42,715 bases of DNA from CADCVW01 sp035644935 (GTDB taxonomy: Bacteria > Pseudomonadota > Alphaproteobacteria > Sphingomonadales > Sphingomonadaceae), in the NCBI GenBank assembly GCA_035644935.1, contig DASQNO010000006.1, positions 1 to 42,715 of the forward strand. The letters run 5' to 3'. The translations under genes were made by a program, and so were the position numbers. Numbering within the stretch: the first letter of the stretch is position 1; each line of letters begins with the position of its first letter. Below are positions 6,468 to 15,258 of this stretch, piece by piece. The notes beneath the pieces were generated by a model, which worked only from the letters and a program-made list of their open reading frames with translations, made no database searches and was not told the origin of the DNA.

Positions 6468-7711
6468 CGTCGTTGCACTGCGAACAGGGGTTCGAAGAGC
6501 CACTCCAGGAGGCTGCGCTCGTCCGTAACTATGCGCGCGGTCAGGGTCATACCGGGGATGAGCGGCTGCCGACGGCCGAACGCGACCACCCAGGGTTGCG
6601 CCAGATCGGCCGTTACGAGGAAGACGGGCGCGGTTCTCCCATCGGGCAAGGACTTGGGAATGGCAGTGCCGGACACCTCCGCGATGCGGGCCTTCACCGT
6701 GCCGAACCGCTGGTAGGGGAACGCGTCGACCGCTAGCCGAACCTCCTGGCCAGGCGCGAGGAAACCGGCGGCGCTGGTCGGGACGAAGAGTTCGACCCTC
6801 GCCCGGCCGCCTTCCGGCGCTACCACCATGAGCGGCTGGCCCGGCACCGCAGGCTGGCCTGGGCGTGCCGTCAGCGCGGTTACGGTGCCCGCGACCGGGG
6901 AGGTCAAGCTGTAACCCTGGGCGGCCTCGGCTTGCGCGACCTGCTGGGCGAGCCCCGCGCGGCTTGATTGCACGCCTGCCGCCTGGGCCTGGGCGCTGGC
7001 CCCGGTTTGCGCGATCGCCCGACGGGCTTCGGCCAGTTCAGCGGTCTTCCCCACCCGGGCTTGTTCAAGCTGCGAGAGCTGCTGGCGGCGGACTAGGAGG
7101 GCTGCTTCGCGCCCCTCCAAATCCCGGCGGCTGATAAAGCCTTTGTCCGCAATGCCTTGCACCTCGGCGAACTCGTTCCCCGCTACGGAAACGAGGAGCC
7201 GCTGGTCGGCGATCTGGTTGTCGAGACTGGCGACTTCCCCCGCAATGCCGGCGATCCGCGCAAGAAGCCGCGACTGTTCGGCGCCTGCCGCGCTCATCAC
7301 CAGCGAGGTTTGCGCAGCGAGGCGCCGATCCTGCTGTTCGAGGGCCTCGATCATGCGGCGTGGCGCTGTCGCGCCTCGCGCCATGTCCTCTTCCGAGCGG
7401 ATGCTGACTAGCGGATCGCCTGACACGACGCGCTCGCCTTCGCGGACTTCGAGGGCGGCGACCACGCCCGGGCGGGACGCAACGATGGACGCCACGCCCT
7501 TGTCGAGCACGACGGCCCCTGCAACGGACTCCGCGCGCGAATAGGACGCGGTAGCAAGAAAGACGAGCGCGGTCGCCAAGGCGGCGAGCAACAGATAGCC
7601 GATGATCTGCCAGGATATCGGAACGGCCAGGCTCACGTCCCCGTGTAGCCGGTCGGCGCGACGCTCCAGCACCTCCTTCCGAAAAAGCAGCCGCCCCGGT
7701 TCCGCGTTCAT
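6464..7711 (-). CDS. HlyD/CvaA-type membrane fusion protein
   Basis: A 415-residue periplasmic adaptor that links the ABC exporter to an outer-membrane TolC-like channel. A short cytoplasmic N-terminus (LLFRKEVLERRADR) precedes one transmembrane segment at about 33-54. A lipoyl/biotinyl half-motif follows (GVVAALEVREGERVVSGDPL), then a long coiled-coil region (about 110-255, rich in Ala, Gln and Glu), the second lipoyl half (SPVAGTVTALTA) and a C-terminal beta-barrel. The start at 7711 has a gagggggt ribosome site. Its stop overlaps the exporter start by four bases, so the two form one operon. No TolC gene is present in the window; a housekeeping channel is presumably used. Confidence 0.93.
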   Translation of the reverse strand: MNAEPGRLLFRKEVLERRADRLHGDVSLAVPISWQIIGYLLLAALATALVFLATASYSRAESVAGAVVLDKGVASIVASRPGVVAALEVREGERVVSGDPLVSIRSEEDMARGATAPRRMIEALEQQDRRLAAQTSLVMSAAGAEQSRLLARIAGIAGEVASLDNQIADQRLLVSVAGNEFAEVQGIADKGFISRRDLEGREAALLVRRQQLSQLEQARVGKTAELAEARRAIAQTGASAQAQAAGVQSSRAGLAQQVAQAEAAQGYSLTSPVAGTVTALTARPGQPAVPGQPLMVVAPEGGRARVELFVPTSAAGFLAPGQEVRLAVDAFPYQRFGTVKARIAEVSGTAIPKSLPDGRTAPVFLVTADLAQPWVVAFGRRQPLIPGMTLTARIVTDERSLLEWLFEPLFAVQRR

Positions 7712-7768
7712 ACCCCCTCACTAGCATTTAATCATGAAAATGCCACGGTCGCACGCGCAAAGAAACGC

Positions 7769-8047
7769 GTGCGAGTTGCGTGCTCCGCCCGATCCGAACC
7801 GTATCCTTTATTACGCTGCCGAGGTCCACAGCCGCTCGACATCCAGGAAATGACCTGCGGCGCCTGCGCGGTGGTACAAGCCATCCACTCGTTAGACTCC
7901 ACGGCGGTAGTTACGGCCGATCCACCCTCCCGCGCCGTAAAGGTGACAACCAGCGCTGATCAGGCCGACATTTTTAGGAGAATTTCAGCAGCCGGTTACA
8001 AGGCGAGGTCCGCGACGTGGCCGGAGCTTTGTTGCAAGGGCAGGTGA
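7769..8047 (+). CDS. Small HMA (heavy-metal-associated) domain protein
   Basis: The frame carries an HMA fold signature: LDIQEMTCGACAVVQAIHSL, with the CxxC metal site in TCGAC, a central segment of short alternating strands, and the typical C-terminal ISAAGYKA. Such domains bind Cu(I), Zn or Hg and act as chaperones or as parts of P-type ATPases. The listed 92-residue frame opens at GTG 7769. The first 25-30 residues do not look like HMA and have no good ribosome site, so the true start is unsure or the 5' end is damaged. No metal ATPase lies nearby. It is transcribed away from the secretion operon. Confidence 0.5.
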   Translation: MRVACSARSEPYPLLRCRGPQPLDIQEMTCGACAVVQAIHSLDSTAVVTADPPSRAVKVTTSADQADIFRRISAAGYKARSATWPELCCKGR

Positions 8048-8203
8048 TACGTGACGCCGTTCGAGCCTTGGTAAAGCGGCCCCCGCCTACATTGCGGTCC
8101 AAGAAGAGCTAGGCCACTTGACCGCGGCCTTGGCGTTGAGCTTTCCGAACCCTGAGCTACATCTCAATGCAGTCAGTCCGGGCGACGTCAGCCAACAGAA
8201 GCA

Positions 8204-8647
8204 GTGAGAGCTTGGGGCGGTCGGGCTCGCCGGGCCAGCGGTCACAGCGGTAGTCACGCTCCTCGGCATAATGGCGCAACGACGTTGTCCGCATTCATCA
8301 TGGCCGTTCGCATTGACTGTCGCAGCGGCATCGAGGTTCGCGGTCGCGGTCCCATTGGCCTGGCGAACATCTATGTTCGGCTTCAAAGTCATCGCCTGGC
8401 GCTCGCGGCTTTCGATGAACAAAAGGCGGCGGACGCATTGGGTTGGTCGGGGGAACTGTTGCTTGGCCTTACCTCCGCGACGCTGCTGGTTGTGGTGATC
8501 TGGCTGATCATCAAACTTCCGCACAGGTGGCTGTCGGTTCCAGCTGTAATGCTGGGAACAGCCACGGGATGGGTGCTCTGGATGGGATCATTGGGTCCTG
8601 TACTATCCCCTGACGTACGTCCGCTCGCCACCTATAGCGGACGTTAA
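8204..8647 (+). pseudogene. Possible decayed membrane protein gene
   Basis: The frame from GTG 8204 ends in two hydrophobic helices (LLLGLTSATLLVVVIWLI, and a segment around VMLGTATGWVLWMG). The better membrane-like sequence for the first part (AVVTLLGIMAQ, then WPFALTVAAASRFAVAVPLA) is in a different frame, around 8230-8350. That switch suggests an ancient frameshifted gene rather than a functional one. I do not recognise the family, and an overlapping minus-strand frame (8087-8524) looks non-coding. The stretch 8048-8203 holds nothing I can support. Low confidence. Confidence 0.25.
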
Positions 8648-8819
8648 GGTCGCCTGCTTTTTGCCAGTTTACGAGCTGCGCGAGCGGCGCCGGTTCCGAT
8701 CCGGGTATGGCGTCCTCCCGGACGGGTTTGGCTCCGCTCTGCGTTTCACACCATTTCACCGTGCAGCTTCGTCACGGCCACGCGTTGATTTCGCCACCGC
8801 CGGCGTGCACCACGCCCCC

Positions 8820-11486
8820 ATGACCTCCCCACCGATCCACCAGAACCCCGACATCCAGTTCCTCGGCGGGCTGCTCGGCGAGGTTATCCGCGATCACGGC
8901 GGCGACCGGTTGTTCGATCGTATCGAGGCGATCCGCAGCGCGTCGGTCGACCGGCATCGCGGCGTCGCCAACGTCGAGGCCGGCGCCAATCTCGACGCGC
9001 TCAGCCTCGACGACACGCTCGCTTTCCTGCGCGGCTTCATGCTGTTCTCGCTGCTCGCCAACCTTGCCGAGGATCGCGGCGGGGTGGCGGTGGAACCCGA
9101 CGCCTGCGTCAAGCACGCCGTCGCGATACTGGAGGGGCAGGGCATCGACGGCGCCGCCGTGCGCGCGCTGGCGGCCCGCGCGCATGTCGTGCCCGTGCTG
9201 ACCGCGCATCCGACCGAGGTGCGCCGCAAGAGCATTCTGGACCGCCGCAACGCCATCGCCGCGCTGATGACGCTGCGCGACGCCGGCCGCACGGAGACGG
9301 ACGACGGCGAGATCGTCGAAGACGCGATCCGCCGCGAGATCGCCTTGCTCTGGCAGACGCGCCCGCTGCGCCGCACGCGCCTGGTCGTTCAGGACGAGAT
9401 CGAGACCGCGCTGACGTACATGCGCGAGGTGTTCCTGCCCGTGCTTCCCGCGCTGCACGCGCGCTGGGAACGCGTGCTGGGCGGCGACGTGCCGAGCTTC
9501 CTGCGGCTGGGCAACTGGATCGGCGGCGACCGCGACGGCAACCCGTTCGTCGGCGCCGACACGCTGCGCTACGCGCTCGCGCGGCAGTCCGAAGCCGTGC
9601 TCGGTTTCTATCTGAACGAGGTGCACGCGCTGGGCGCGCAGCTGTCGATCTCCACCGAACTCGCCGACATCACTCCGCAAGTCGCGGCGCTCGCCGACGT
9701 CAGCGGCGACACGGGCGAGGCGCGCAAGGACGAACCGTACCGCCGCGCGCTGACCGGGATCTACGCGCGCCTCGCCGCCACCTTTGTTCAACTCGTCGGC
9801 CACGCGCCGCCGCGGCCGGCGACGCTGTCCGCGCAGCCTTATGCCGATCCCGCCGCGCTGCGCGCCGACATCGCCGCGATCGACGCTTCCTTACGCGGCG
9901 CGTCGGGCTCGGCCGCCTCGGGCAGCGCCGTCGACCGGCTGCTTTGCGCCATCGACACGTTCGGCTTCCACCTGGCGACGCTGGACCTGCGGCAGAATGC
10001 CGCCGTCCACGAACGCACGGTCGCCGAACTGCTGAAGGTCGCGGGCGTCGCGCCCGACTATCTGGCGCTCGACGAGGCGGCGCGCGTGGCGCTGCTGCGC
10101 GCGGAACTCGCCGGCCCGCGCCTGCTCGGCAGCCCGTACGCCGCCTATTCGGACGAAACCGCGTCCGAACTGGCGATCGTCCACGCCGCCGCCGCGGCGC
10201 TCGCCCGATACGGCCCGCAGGCGATCACCACCTATCTGATCTCCAAGGCGGAAAGCGTGTCCGACATGCTGGAGGTCTACGTTCTGCTCAAGGAAGCCGG
10301 GTTTTACCGCCCCGACGTGACGCCGCCGTCGCCGATCATGGTCGCGCCCCTGTTCGAGACCATCGGCGATCTGGAGGCCGCGCCCGGCATCATGACCGCC
10401 TGGTTCGCGCTGCCCGAGGCGCAGGCGCTGCTCAGGCCTCGCGGCCATCAGGAAGTGATGGTCGGCTATTCGGACAGCAACAAGGACGGCGGCTATCTCA
10501 CCTCCGTGTGGAGCCTGCATCAGGCGAGCCGCGCGCTGGCCCCCGTCTTCGCCGACGCCGGCGCCACGATGCAGCTGTTCCACGGCCGCGGCGGCGCGGT
10601 CGGGCGGGGCGGGGGCTCCGCCTTCGCGGCCATCCGCGCGCAGCCGCCCGGCACCGTCAACGGCCGCATCCGCATCACCGAACAGGGCGAGGTGATCGCC
10701 GCCAAGTACGGCACGCGCGAGAACGCGATGGCGAACCTGGAGGCGATGACGGCCGCGACCCTGCTCGCCTCGCTGCAGCCGCCGGCGCTCAGCGATGCGG
10801 ACGCCGCCCGCTTCGGCGCGGCGATGGACAGGCTGTCCGGCACGGCGTTCGGGGCCTTCCGCGCGCTAGTTTACGAAACCGAAGGCTTCCGCACCTTTTT
10901 CCGGCAGATGACGCCGATCGCCGAGATCGCCGAACTCAAGATCGGCTCGCGTCCCGCGTCCCGCACCAAGTCCGACCGCATCGAGGATCTGCGCGCCATC
11001 CCGTGGGTCTTTTCCTGGGCGCAGGCGCGCGTCATGCTGCCCGGCTGGTACGGCGTCGGGCAGGCGCTGGACGCCTTCCCCGACAAGGCGTTGCTCGCTG
11101 AGATGGCGGAGGCTTGGCCGTTCTTCCGTGCGACGCTCGGCAATCTCGAAATGGTGCTCGCCAAATCCGACCTCGCCGTCGCCGAACGCTACCTTCCGCT
11201 GGTCTCCGACCAGGCGTTCGCGCGCGCTACGTTCGACCGCATCCGCACCGGCTGGGGCCTGGCGCATGACGGCCTGCTTGCCGTCACCGACCAGACGCAT
11301 CTGCTGCAGCGCAACGCCGCGCTCCATGCCTCCGTTCGGCTGCGCCTGCCCTATATCGAGCCGCTCAACCTGCTCCAGGTCGAACTGCTCAAGCGCTATC
11401 GCGGCGGCGAGACCGACCCGCGCGTCGTGGAGGGCATCCACCTGTCGATCAACGCCATCGCCACCGCGCTCAGGAACAGCGGATGA
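8820..11486 (+). CDS. ppc: Phosphoenolpyruvate carboxylase
   Basis: An 888-residue cytosolic enzyme that adds bicarbonate to PEP to make oxaloacetate, replenishing the TCA cycle. Hallmarks visible are VLTAHPTEVRRKS with the catalytic His near residue 130, the WIGGDRDGNPFV block near 231-242, YSDSNKDGGY near 549, and the glycine loop FHGRGGAVGRGGG near 586-598. The C-terminus (SINAIATALRNSG) resembles the conserved end. The frame is open from 8661, but the ATG at 8820 gives the normal N-terminus (MTSPPIHQNPDIQFLG). The stop overlaps the start of the pterin dehydratase gene (ATGA), so the two are probably co-transcribed. Confidence 0.96.
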   Translation: MTSPPIHQNPDIQFLGGLLGEVIRDHGGDRLFDRIEAIRSASVDRHRGVANVEAGANLDALSLDDTLAFLRGFMLFSLLANLAEDRGGVAVEPDACVKHAVAILEGQGIDGAAVRALAARAHVVPVLTAHPTEVRRKSILDRRNAIAALMTLRDAGRTETDDGEIVEDAIRREIALLWQTRPLRRTRLVVQDEIETALTYMREVFLPVLPALHARWERVLGGDVPSFLRLGNWIGGDRDGNPFVGADTLRYALARQSEAVLGFYLNEVHALGAQLSISTELADITPQVAALADVSGDTGEARKDEPYRRALTGIYARLAATFVQLVGHAPPRPATLSAQPYADPAALRADIAAIDASLRGASGSAASGSAVDRLLCAIDTFGFHLATLDLRQNAAVHERTVAELLKVAGVAPDYLALDEAARVALLRAELAGPRLLGSPYAAYSDETASELAIVHAAAAALARYGPQAITTYLISKAESVSDMLEVYVLLKEAGFYRPDVTPPSPIMVAPLFETIGDLEAAPGIMTAWFALPEAQALLRPRGHQEVMVGYSDSNKDGGYLTSVWSLHQASRALAPVFADAGATMQLFHGRGGAVGRGGGSAFAAIRAQPPGTVNGRIRITEQGEVIAAKYGTRENAMANLEAMTAATLLASLQPPALSDADAARFGAAMDRLSGTAFGAFRALVYETEGFRTFFRQMTPIAEIAELKIGSRPASRTKSDRIEDLRAIPWVFSWAQARVMLPGWYGVGQALDAFPDKALLAEMAEAWPFFRATLGNLEMVLAKSDLAVAERYLPLVSDQAFARATFDRIRTGWGLAHDGLLAVTDQTHLLQRNAALHASVRLRLPYIEPLNLLQVELLKRYRGGETDPRVVEGIHLSINAIATALRNSG

Positions 11487-11800
11487 CCGTCGACGATATG
11501 GCCTCGGCGCTCGCCGATCTCCCCCGCTGGCGCTTCGACGCGGCCCGGAACGGGATCGCGGCGACCTTCACCTTTCCCGACTTCCCCGCCGCCTTTGCCT
11601 TCATGACGCGCGCCGCGCTCTACGCCGAACGCGCCGACCACCACCCCGATTGGCGCAACGTCTGGAACCGCATCGACATCCTGCTGACCACGCACGACGC
11701 CGGCGGCGTCACGGACAAGGACATCGCCTTCGCCCGCGCGGCGGAGACCTGGGCTGGGAATGCGGCGGGCGTGCGCTTACAAGCAGGCGATCCAACCTAG
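11483..11800 (+). CDS. Pterin-4a-carbinolamine dehydratase
   Basis: A 105-residue PCD/DCoH-fold enzyme that dehydrates 4a-hydroxytetrahydropterin during recycling of the aromatic hydroxylase cofactor. The signature AERADHHPDWRNVWN contains the active-site His-His and the PDW motif, and the start (LADLPRWRF) is typical. It overlaps ppc by four bases at its start, implying coupling, and the GST gene follows 12 bp later with its own ribosome site. Phenylalanine hydroxylase, its usual partner, is not in the window. Confidence 0.92.
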   Translation: MTVDDMASALADLPRWRFDAARNGIAATFTFPDFPAAFAFMTRAALYAERADHHPDWRNVWNRIDILLTTHDAGGVTDKDIAFARAAETWAGNAAGVRLQAGDPT

Positions 11801-11812
11801 GAGCGAACACCC

Positions 11813-12418
11813 ATGAAGCTCTACTACGCCCCCGGCGCCTGCAGCCTGGCCCCGCACATCGTGCTGCGCGAGGCCGGCTTGGACTTCGAACCGGTCAAGA
11901 CCGACATTCGCGCGAAGACGCTGCCCGACGGCAGCGACTACCTCGCGATCAACCCCAAGGGCGCCGTGCCCGCGCTCGGGCTCGACGGCGGCGAGGTTCT
12001 GACCGAGAACGCCGTCGTCATGCAGTACATCGCCGACCAGGCGCCCGCGTCCGGACTGATCCCGGCGAGCGGCACCGCGCGCTACCGCGTGCTCGAATGG
12101 CTGAGCTACATCGGCAGCGAGGTTCACAAGAGCTACGGCGCCTTGTGGAACCCCGCCTCGAGCGACGAGGCCAAGCAGGCCGCGCGCGAACTGGTGGGCA
12201 AGAAGTTCGACTTCGTGGCCGGGCGGCTGGGCGACAAGCCGTACCTCACCGGCGACAATTTCAGCCCCGCCGACGCCTATTTCTTCGTGATGCTCAGCTG
12301 GACCCGCATGCACGGCATCGGCCTGTCGCGCTGGCCGACGCTGATCGCCTTTCAGGATCGGGTGGCCGCGCGCCCCGCGGCGCAGGCCGCGATGCGTGCC
12401 GAGGGGCTGATCCAATAA
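11813..12418 (+). CDS. Glutathione S-transferase family protein (beta-class-like)
   Basis: A 201-residue cytosolic protein with an N-terminal thioredoxin-like GST domain, MKLYYAPGACSLAPHIVLRE. The Cys in ACSLAPH is the beta-class active-site cysteine position. INPKGAVPAL has the cis-Pro, and LTENAVVMQYIAD has the glutathione-binding acidic residue. The C-terminal helical domain includes the N-capping-type segment DNFSPADAYFFV. A gagcga site precedes the ATG. It lies in a run of tightly spaced plus-strand genes. The substrate is unknown; detoxification or cysteine-thiol chemistry is likely. Confidence 0.92.
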   Translation: MKLYYAPGACSLAPHIVLREAGLDFEPVKTDIRAKTLPDGSDYLAINPKGAVPALGLDGGEVLTENAVVMQYIADQAPASGLIPASGTARYRVLEWLSYIGSEVHKSYGALWNPASSDEAKQAARELVGKKFDFVAGRLGDKPYLTGDNFSPADAYFFVMLSWTRMHGIGLSRWPTLIAFQDRVAARPAAQAAMRAEGLIQ

Positions 12419-12420
12419 GC

Positions 12421-13182
12421 GTGCTCGACATCGCGCGCGACGGCGCGGTCGCGGTTCTCACCATGACGCGGCCCGCCTCGCTCAACGCGCTCAATGCCGA
12501 GTTGGTCGACGCCCTGCGCGACGCCGCGCTGGCGCTGCCCGGCGAGGGCGCGCGCTGCCTGTTGATCACCGGCGCGGGCCGCGCCTTTTCCAGCGGCGCG
12601 GACCTCGCCGGCAGCGGGCTCCCCGCCGACGTCGGCGCCGCGCTGGAGGCGCATTTCAACCCGCTGATGGAAACGCTGGCCGCGCTGCCCATCCCGGTGG
12701 TCACCGCCGTCAACGGCGTCGCGGCAGGCGCGGGGTGCAGCCTGGCGCTCGCCGGCGACCTCATCCTGGCCGGCCGCTCCGCCTATTTCCTACAGGCCTT
12801 CATCAACATCGGCCTCGTCCCCGACGCCGGTGCCAACTGGCTGCTCCCCCGCTTCGTCGGCCGCGCCCGCGCAATGGAGATGATGATGCTCGGCGAACGC
12901 ATCCCCGCGCAAACCGCCTTCTCCTGGGGCCTCGTCAACCGCGTCGTCGAGGACGCCGTGCTGATGGAGGAGGCGCGCGACCTCGCCCACCGGCTCGCCG
13001 CCATGCCCACGCGCGCGCTCGCCCTCATCCGCCGCCTCGCCCGCGACACGGAAGCGGCAAGCTTCTCCGATGCGCTGAAGGCCGAACGCATCGCCCAGCG
13101 CGAAGCGGGCGAGACGGAGGATTTCCGCACCGGCGTGATGGCGTTCCTGGCCAAGCAGAAGCCGGTGTTCCACGGCCGCTAG
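12421..13182 (+). CDS. Enoyl-CoA hydratase/isomerase family protein
   Basis: A 253-residue crotonase-fold enzyme. Visible are MTRPASLNALNAELVDAL, the oxyanion-hole segment GRAFSSGADLAG, the second oxyanion region NGVAAGAGCSLALAGDLILA and the active-site region INIGLVPDAGANWLLPRFVG. The Asp in PDAG is the position used by PaaG-type isomerases, so either hydratase or ring/double-bond isomerase activity is possible. The start is GTG at 12421, three bases after the GST stop. It sits just upstream of the propionyl-CoA carboxylase beta gene, so a role in acyl-CoA breakdown feeding propionyl-CoA is plausible. Confidence 0.92.
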   Translation: MLDIARDGAVAVLTMTRPASLNALNAELVDALRDAALALPGEGARCLLITGAGRAFSSGADLAGSGLPADVGAALEAHFNPLMETLAALPIPVVTAVNGVAAGAGCSLALAGDLILAGRSAYFLQAFINIGLVPDAGANWLLPRFVGRARAMEMMMLGERIPAQTAFSWGLVNRVVEDAVLMEEARDLAHRLAAMPTRALALIRRLARDTEAASFSDALKAERIAQREAGETEDFRTGVMAFLAKQKPVFHGR

Positions 13183-13225
13183 CGCGTTGTTGACGAACCG
13201 GGCGCCGCCGTCTTTACCCGCTCCC

Positions 13226-14752
13226 ATGACCACCATGATCGAAGAACTCGAAAAACGCCGCGCGCTGGCCAGGCTCGGCGGCGGCGAGAAGCGCATCGCC
13301 GCGCAGCACGCCAAGGGCCGTCTCACCGCCCGCGAACGCGTCGAGGTCCTGCTCGATGAAGGCTCGTTCGAAGAACTCGACACCTTCGTCGAACATAATG
13401 CCGTCGACTTCGGCATGGCCGACCAGAAATTCTACGGTGACGGCGTCCTCACCGGCTCCGGCACCATCAACGGCCGCCTCGTGTTCCTCTTCGCGCAGGA
13501 CTTCACCGTCTTCGGCGGCTCCCTGTCCGAACGCCACGCGCAGAAGATCTGCAAGGTCATGGACATGGCGCTAAAGGTCGGCGCCCCCGTCATCGGATTG
13601 AACGACAGCGGCGGCGCCCGCATCCAGGAAGGCGTCGCCAGCCTGGGCGGCTATGCCGAGGTGTTCCAGCGCAACGTGCTCGCCTCCGGCGTCGTGCCGC
13701 AGTTGAGCCTCATCATGGGCCCCTGCGCGGGCGGCGCGGTCTACTCCCCGGCGATGACCGACTTCATCTTCATGGTGAAGGATTCGAGCTACATGTTCGT
13801 CACTGGCCCGGAGGTCGTGAAGACCGTCACCAACGAGGTCGTGACGCAGGAGGAACTGGGCGGCGCCGTCACCCACACCACCAAGTCGGGCGTCGCCGAC
13901 GTCGCGTTCGAGAACGACATCGAAGCGCTGCTCGCCGCGCGCGACTTCTTCGACTTCCTGCCGCTCTCCAACCGCCACGAAGGCCCGATCCGCCCGACCA
14001 ACGACCCGTGGGACCGCGTCGAGGACAGCCTCGACACCTTGGTCCCCGACAGCTCCAACCAGCCCTACGACATGCACGAGCTGATCGCCAAGACGGTCGA
14101 TGAAGGCGACTTCTTCGAAGTGCAGCCGACGCACGCCGCCAACATCATCATCGGCTTTGGCCGCATCGAAGGGCGCACCGTCGGCTTCGTCGCCAACCAG
14201 CCGATGGTGCTAGCCGGCGTGCTCGACATCAACTCGTCCAAGAAAGCCGCCAGGTTCGTCCGCTTCTGCGACGCGTTCGACATCCCGATCGTCACCTTCG
14301 TCGACGTCCCCGGCTTCCTCCCCGGCGTCGCGCAGGAGCATTCGGGCATCATCAAGCACGGGGCGAAGCTGCTCTTCGCCTATGCCGAGGCCACCGTCCC
14401 CAAGATCACCGTGATCACGCGCAAGGCCTATGGCGGCGCGTACGACGTGATGGCGTCCAAGCACCTGCGCGGCGATCTCAACTACGCCTGGCCAAGCGCC
14501 GAGATCGCGGTGATGGGCGCCAAGGGCGCGGTGGAGATCATCTTCCGGGGCAAAACGCCCGAGGAGATCGCCGAGCGCACCGCCGAGTACGAGGCCCGCT
14601 TCGCCAACCCGTTCGTCGCGGCGAGCAAGGGGTTCATCGACGAGGTCATCATGCCGCACTCGACGCGGCGGCGAGTGGCGCTGGGCTTAAGGAAGCTGCG
14701 GGACAAGCAACTGGAGAACCCGTGGAAGAAGCACGACAATATTCCGCTTTGA
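13226..14752 (+). CDS. pccB: Propionyl-CoA carboxylase beta chain (carboxyltransferase)
   Basis: A 508-residue carboxyltransferase subunit that moves the carboxyl group from biotin to propionyl-CoA, giving (S)-methylmalonyl-CoA. The protein begins MTTMIEELEKRR. Conserved crotonase-like blocks include LNDSGGARIQEGVASL, MGPCAGGAVYSPAMTDF, VDVPGFLPGVAQEHSGIIKH and RKAYGGAYDVMASKHLRGD, and it ends LENPWKKHDNIPL as in the family. The frame is open from TTG 13187, but ATG 13226 (or 13235) fits relatives. The biotin carrier/carboxylase subunit pccA is at 20550, in the same gene cluster. Confidence 0.96.
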   Translation: MTTMIEELEKRRALARLGGGEKRIAAQHAKGRLTARERVEVLLDEGSFEELDTFVEHNAVDFGMADQKFYGDGVLTGSGTINGRLVFLFAQDFTVFGGSLSERHAQKICKVMDMALKVGAPVIGLNDSGGARIQEGVASLGGYAEVFQRNVLASGVVPQLSLIMGPCAGGAVYSPAMTDFIFMVKDSSYMFVTGPEVVKTVTNEVVTQEELGGAVTHTTKSGVADVAFENDIEALLAARDFFDFLPLSNRHEGPIRPTNDPWDRVEDSLDTLVPDSSNQPYDMHELIAKTVDEGDFFEVQPTHAANIIIGFGRIEGRTVGFVANQPMVLAGVLDINSSKKAARFVRFCDAFDIPIVTFVDVPGFLPGVAQEHSGIIKHGAKLLFAYAEATVPKITVITRKAYGGAYDVMASKHLRGDLNYAWPSAEIAVMGAKGAVEIIFRGKTPEEIAERTAEYEARFANPFVAASKGFIDEVIMPHSTRRRVALGLRKLRDKQLENPWKKHDNIPL

Positions 14753-14821
14753 GGTGTCTAAAAGAAATTGCACTCGATGAACTCAGTCAGTTAGAGTGGT
14801 TCCACAAGCAAAGGAGCTACT

Positions 14822-14980
14822 ATGACTGATCACGCAAAGAAGAGTTGGCCTTCTATGAGGGACTTTATGGACATCGTAGAGCGAGGTGACGGCAAGAAAA
14901 TATTCTGGACAACAATCGTTGTGTTAGGTGTAGTTTATACCGTCAGTGCGATCCAGTCACGCGACTGGCAGCACAGTTGA
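14822..14980 (+). CDS. Small single-helix membrane protein, hypothetical
   Basis: A 52-residue frame with a good ribosome site (aaaggagct) before ATG 14822. It has a charged N-terminal half (DFMDIVERGDGKK), then one transmembrane helix (IFWTTIVVLGVVYTVSAI), then a polar tail. Base composition is lower in GC than the neighbouring pcc genes. It lies between pccB and a second small membrane protein, with its TGA overlapping the latter's TTG start. No family is recognised, and a link to the carboxylase is not shown. Confidence 0.6.
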   Translation: MTDHAKKSWPSMRDFMDIVERGDGKKIFWTTIVVLGVVYTVSAIQSRDWQHS

Positions 14981-15258
14981 CCATTCACAGCCTCAACGAT
15001 GTCAGCGTCGCGACGCCTTCCCCCGATGAGCTCCTGGTTGGCCTGATCAGCCTCGGGGTGGTGCCCTGGATTGCCTGGACGCTGCGGCGCGGGCTCGCCT
15101 CGCGGCGGCTGCCGGTCGGGCGCGGCTACCTCCTCCACGCCGAACGGCCGCGCGCATTCGCCACGCTGATCGTGCTCTACGTCTTCGCCATGCTCGGCAT
15201 GGGCTGGATCGGGCTCGACCTTCTCACCGGCGGCGCGCTAAACGCGACCGTGCAATGA
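14977..15258 (+). CDS. Small membrane protein, hypothetical, with a 5' end resembling mce
   Basis: A 93-residue frame opened by TTG 14977 with two hydrophobic segments (LLVGLISLGVVPWIAWTL and FATLIVLYVFAMLGMGWIG) separated by a basic, arginine-rich loop. The stop overlaps the epimerase start (ATGA). The first 44 bases are about 84 percent identical (37 of 44) to the first 44 bases of the next gene (15255), and both encode an MTI-xx-LN-x-V-x-VATPS beginning. The N-terminus therefore appears to be a copy of the epimerase's and may not be native. An in-frame GTG at 15058 is an alternative start. Function unknown. Confidence 0.6.
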   Translation: MTIHSLNDVSVATPSPDELLVGLISLGVVPWIAWTLRRGLASRRLPVGRGYLLHAERPRAFATLIVLYVFAMLGMGWIGLDLLTGGALNATVQ

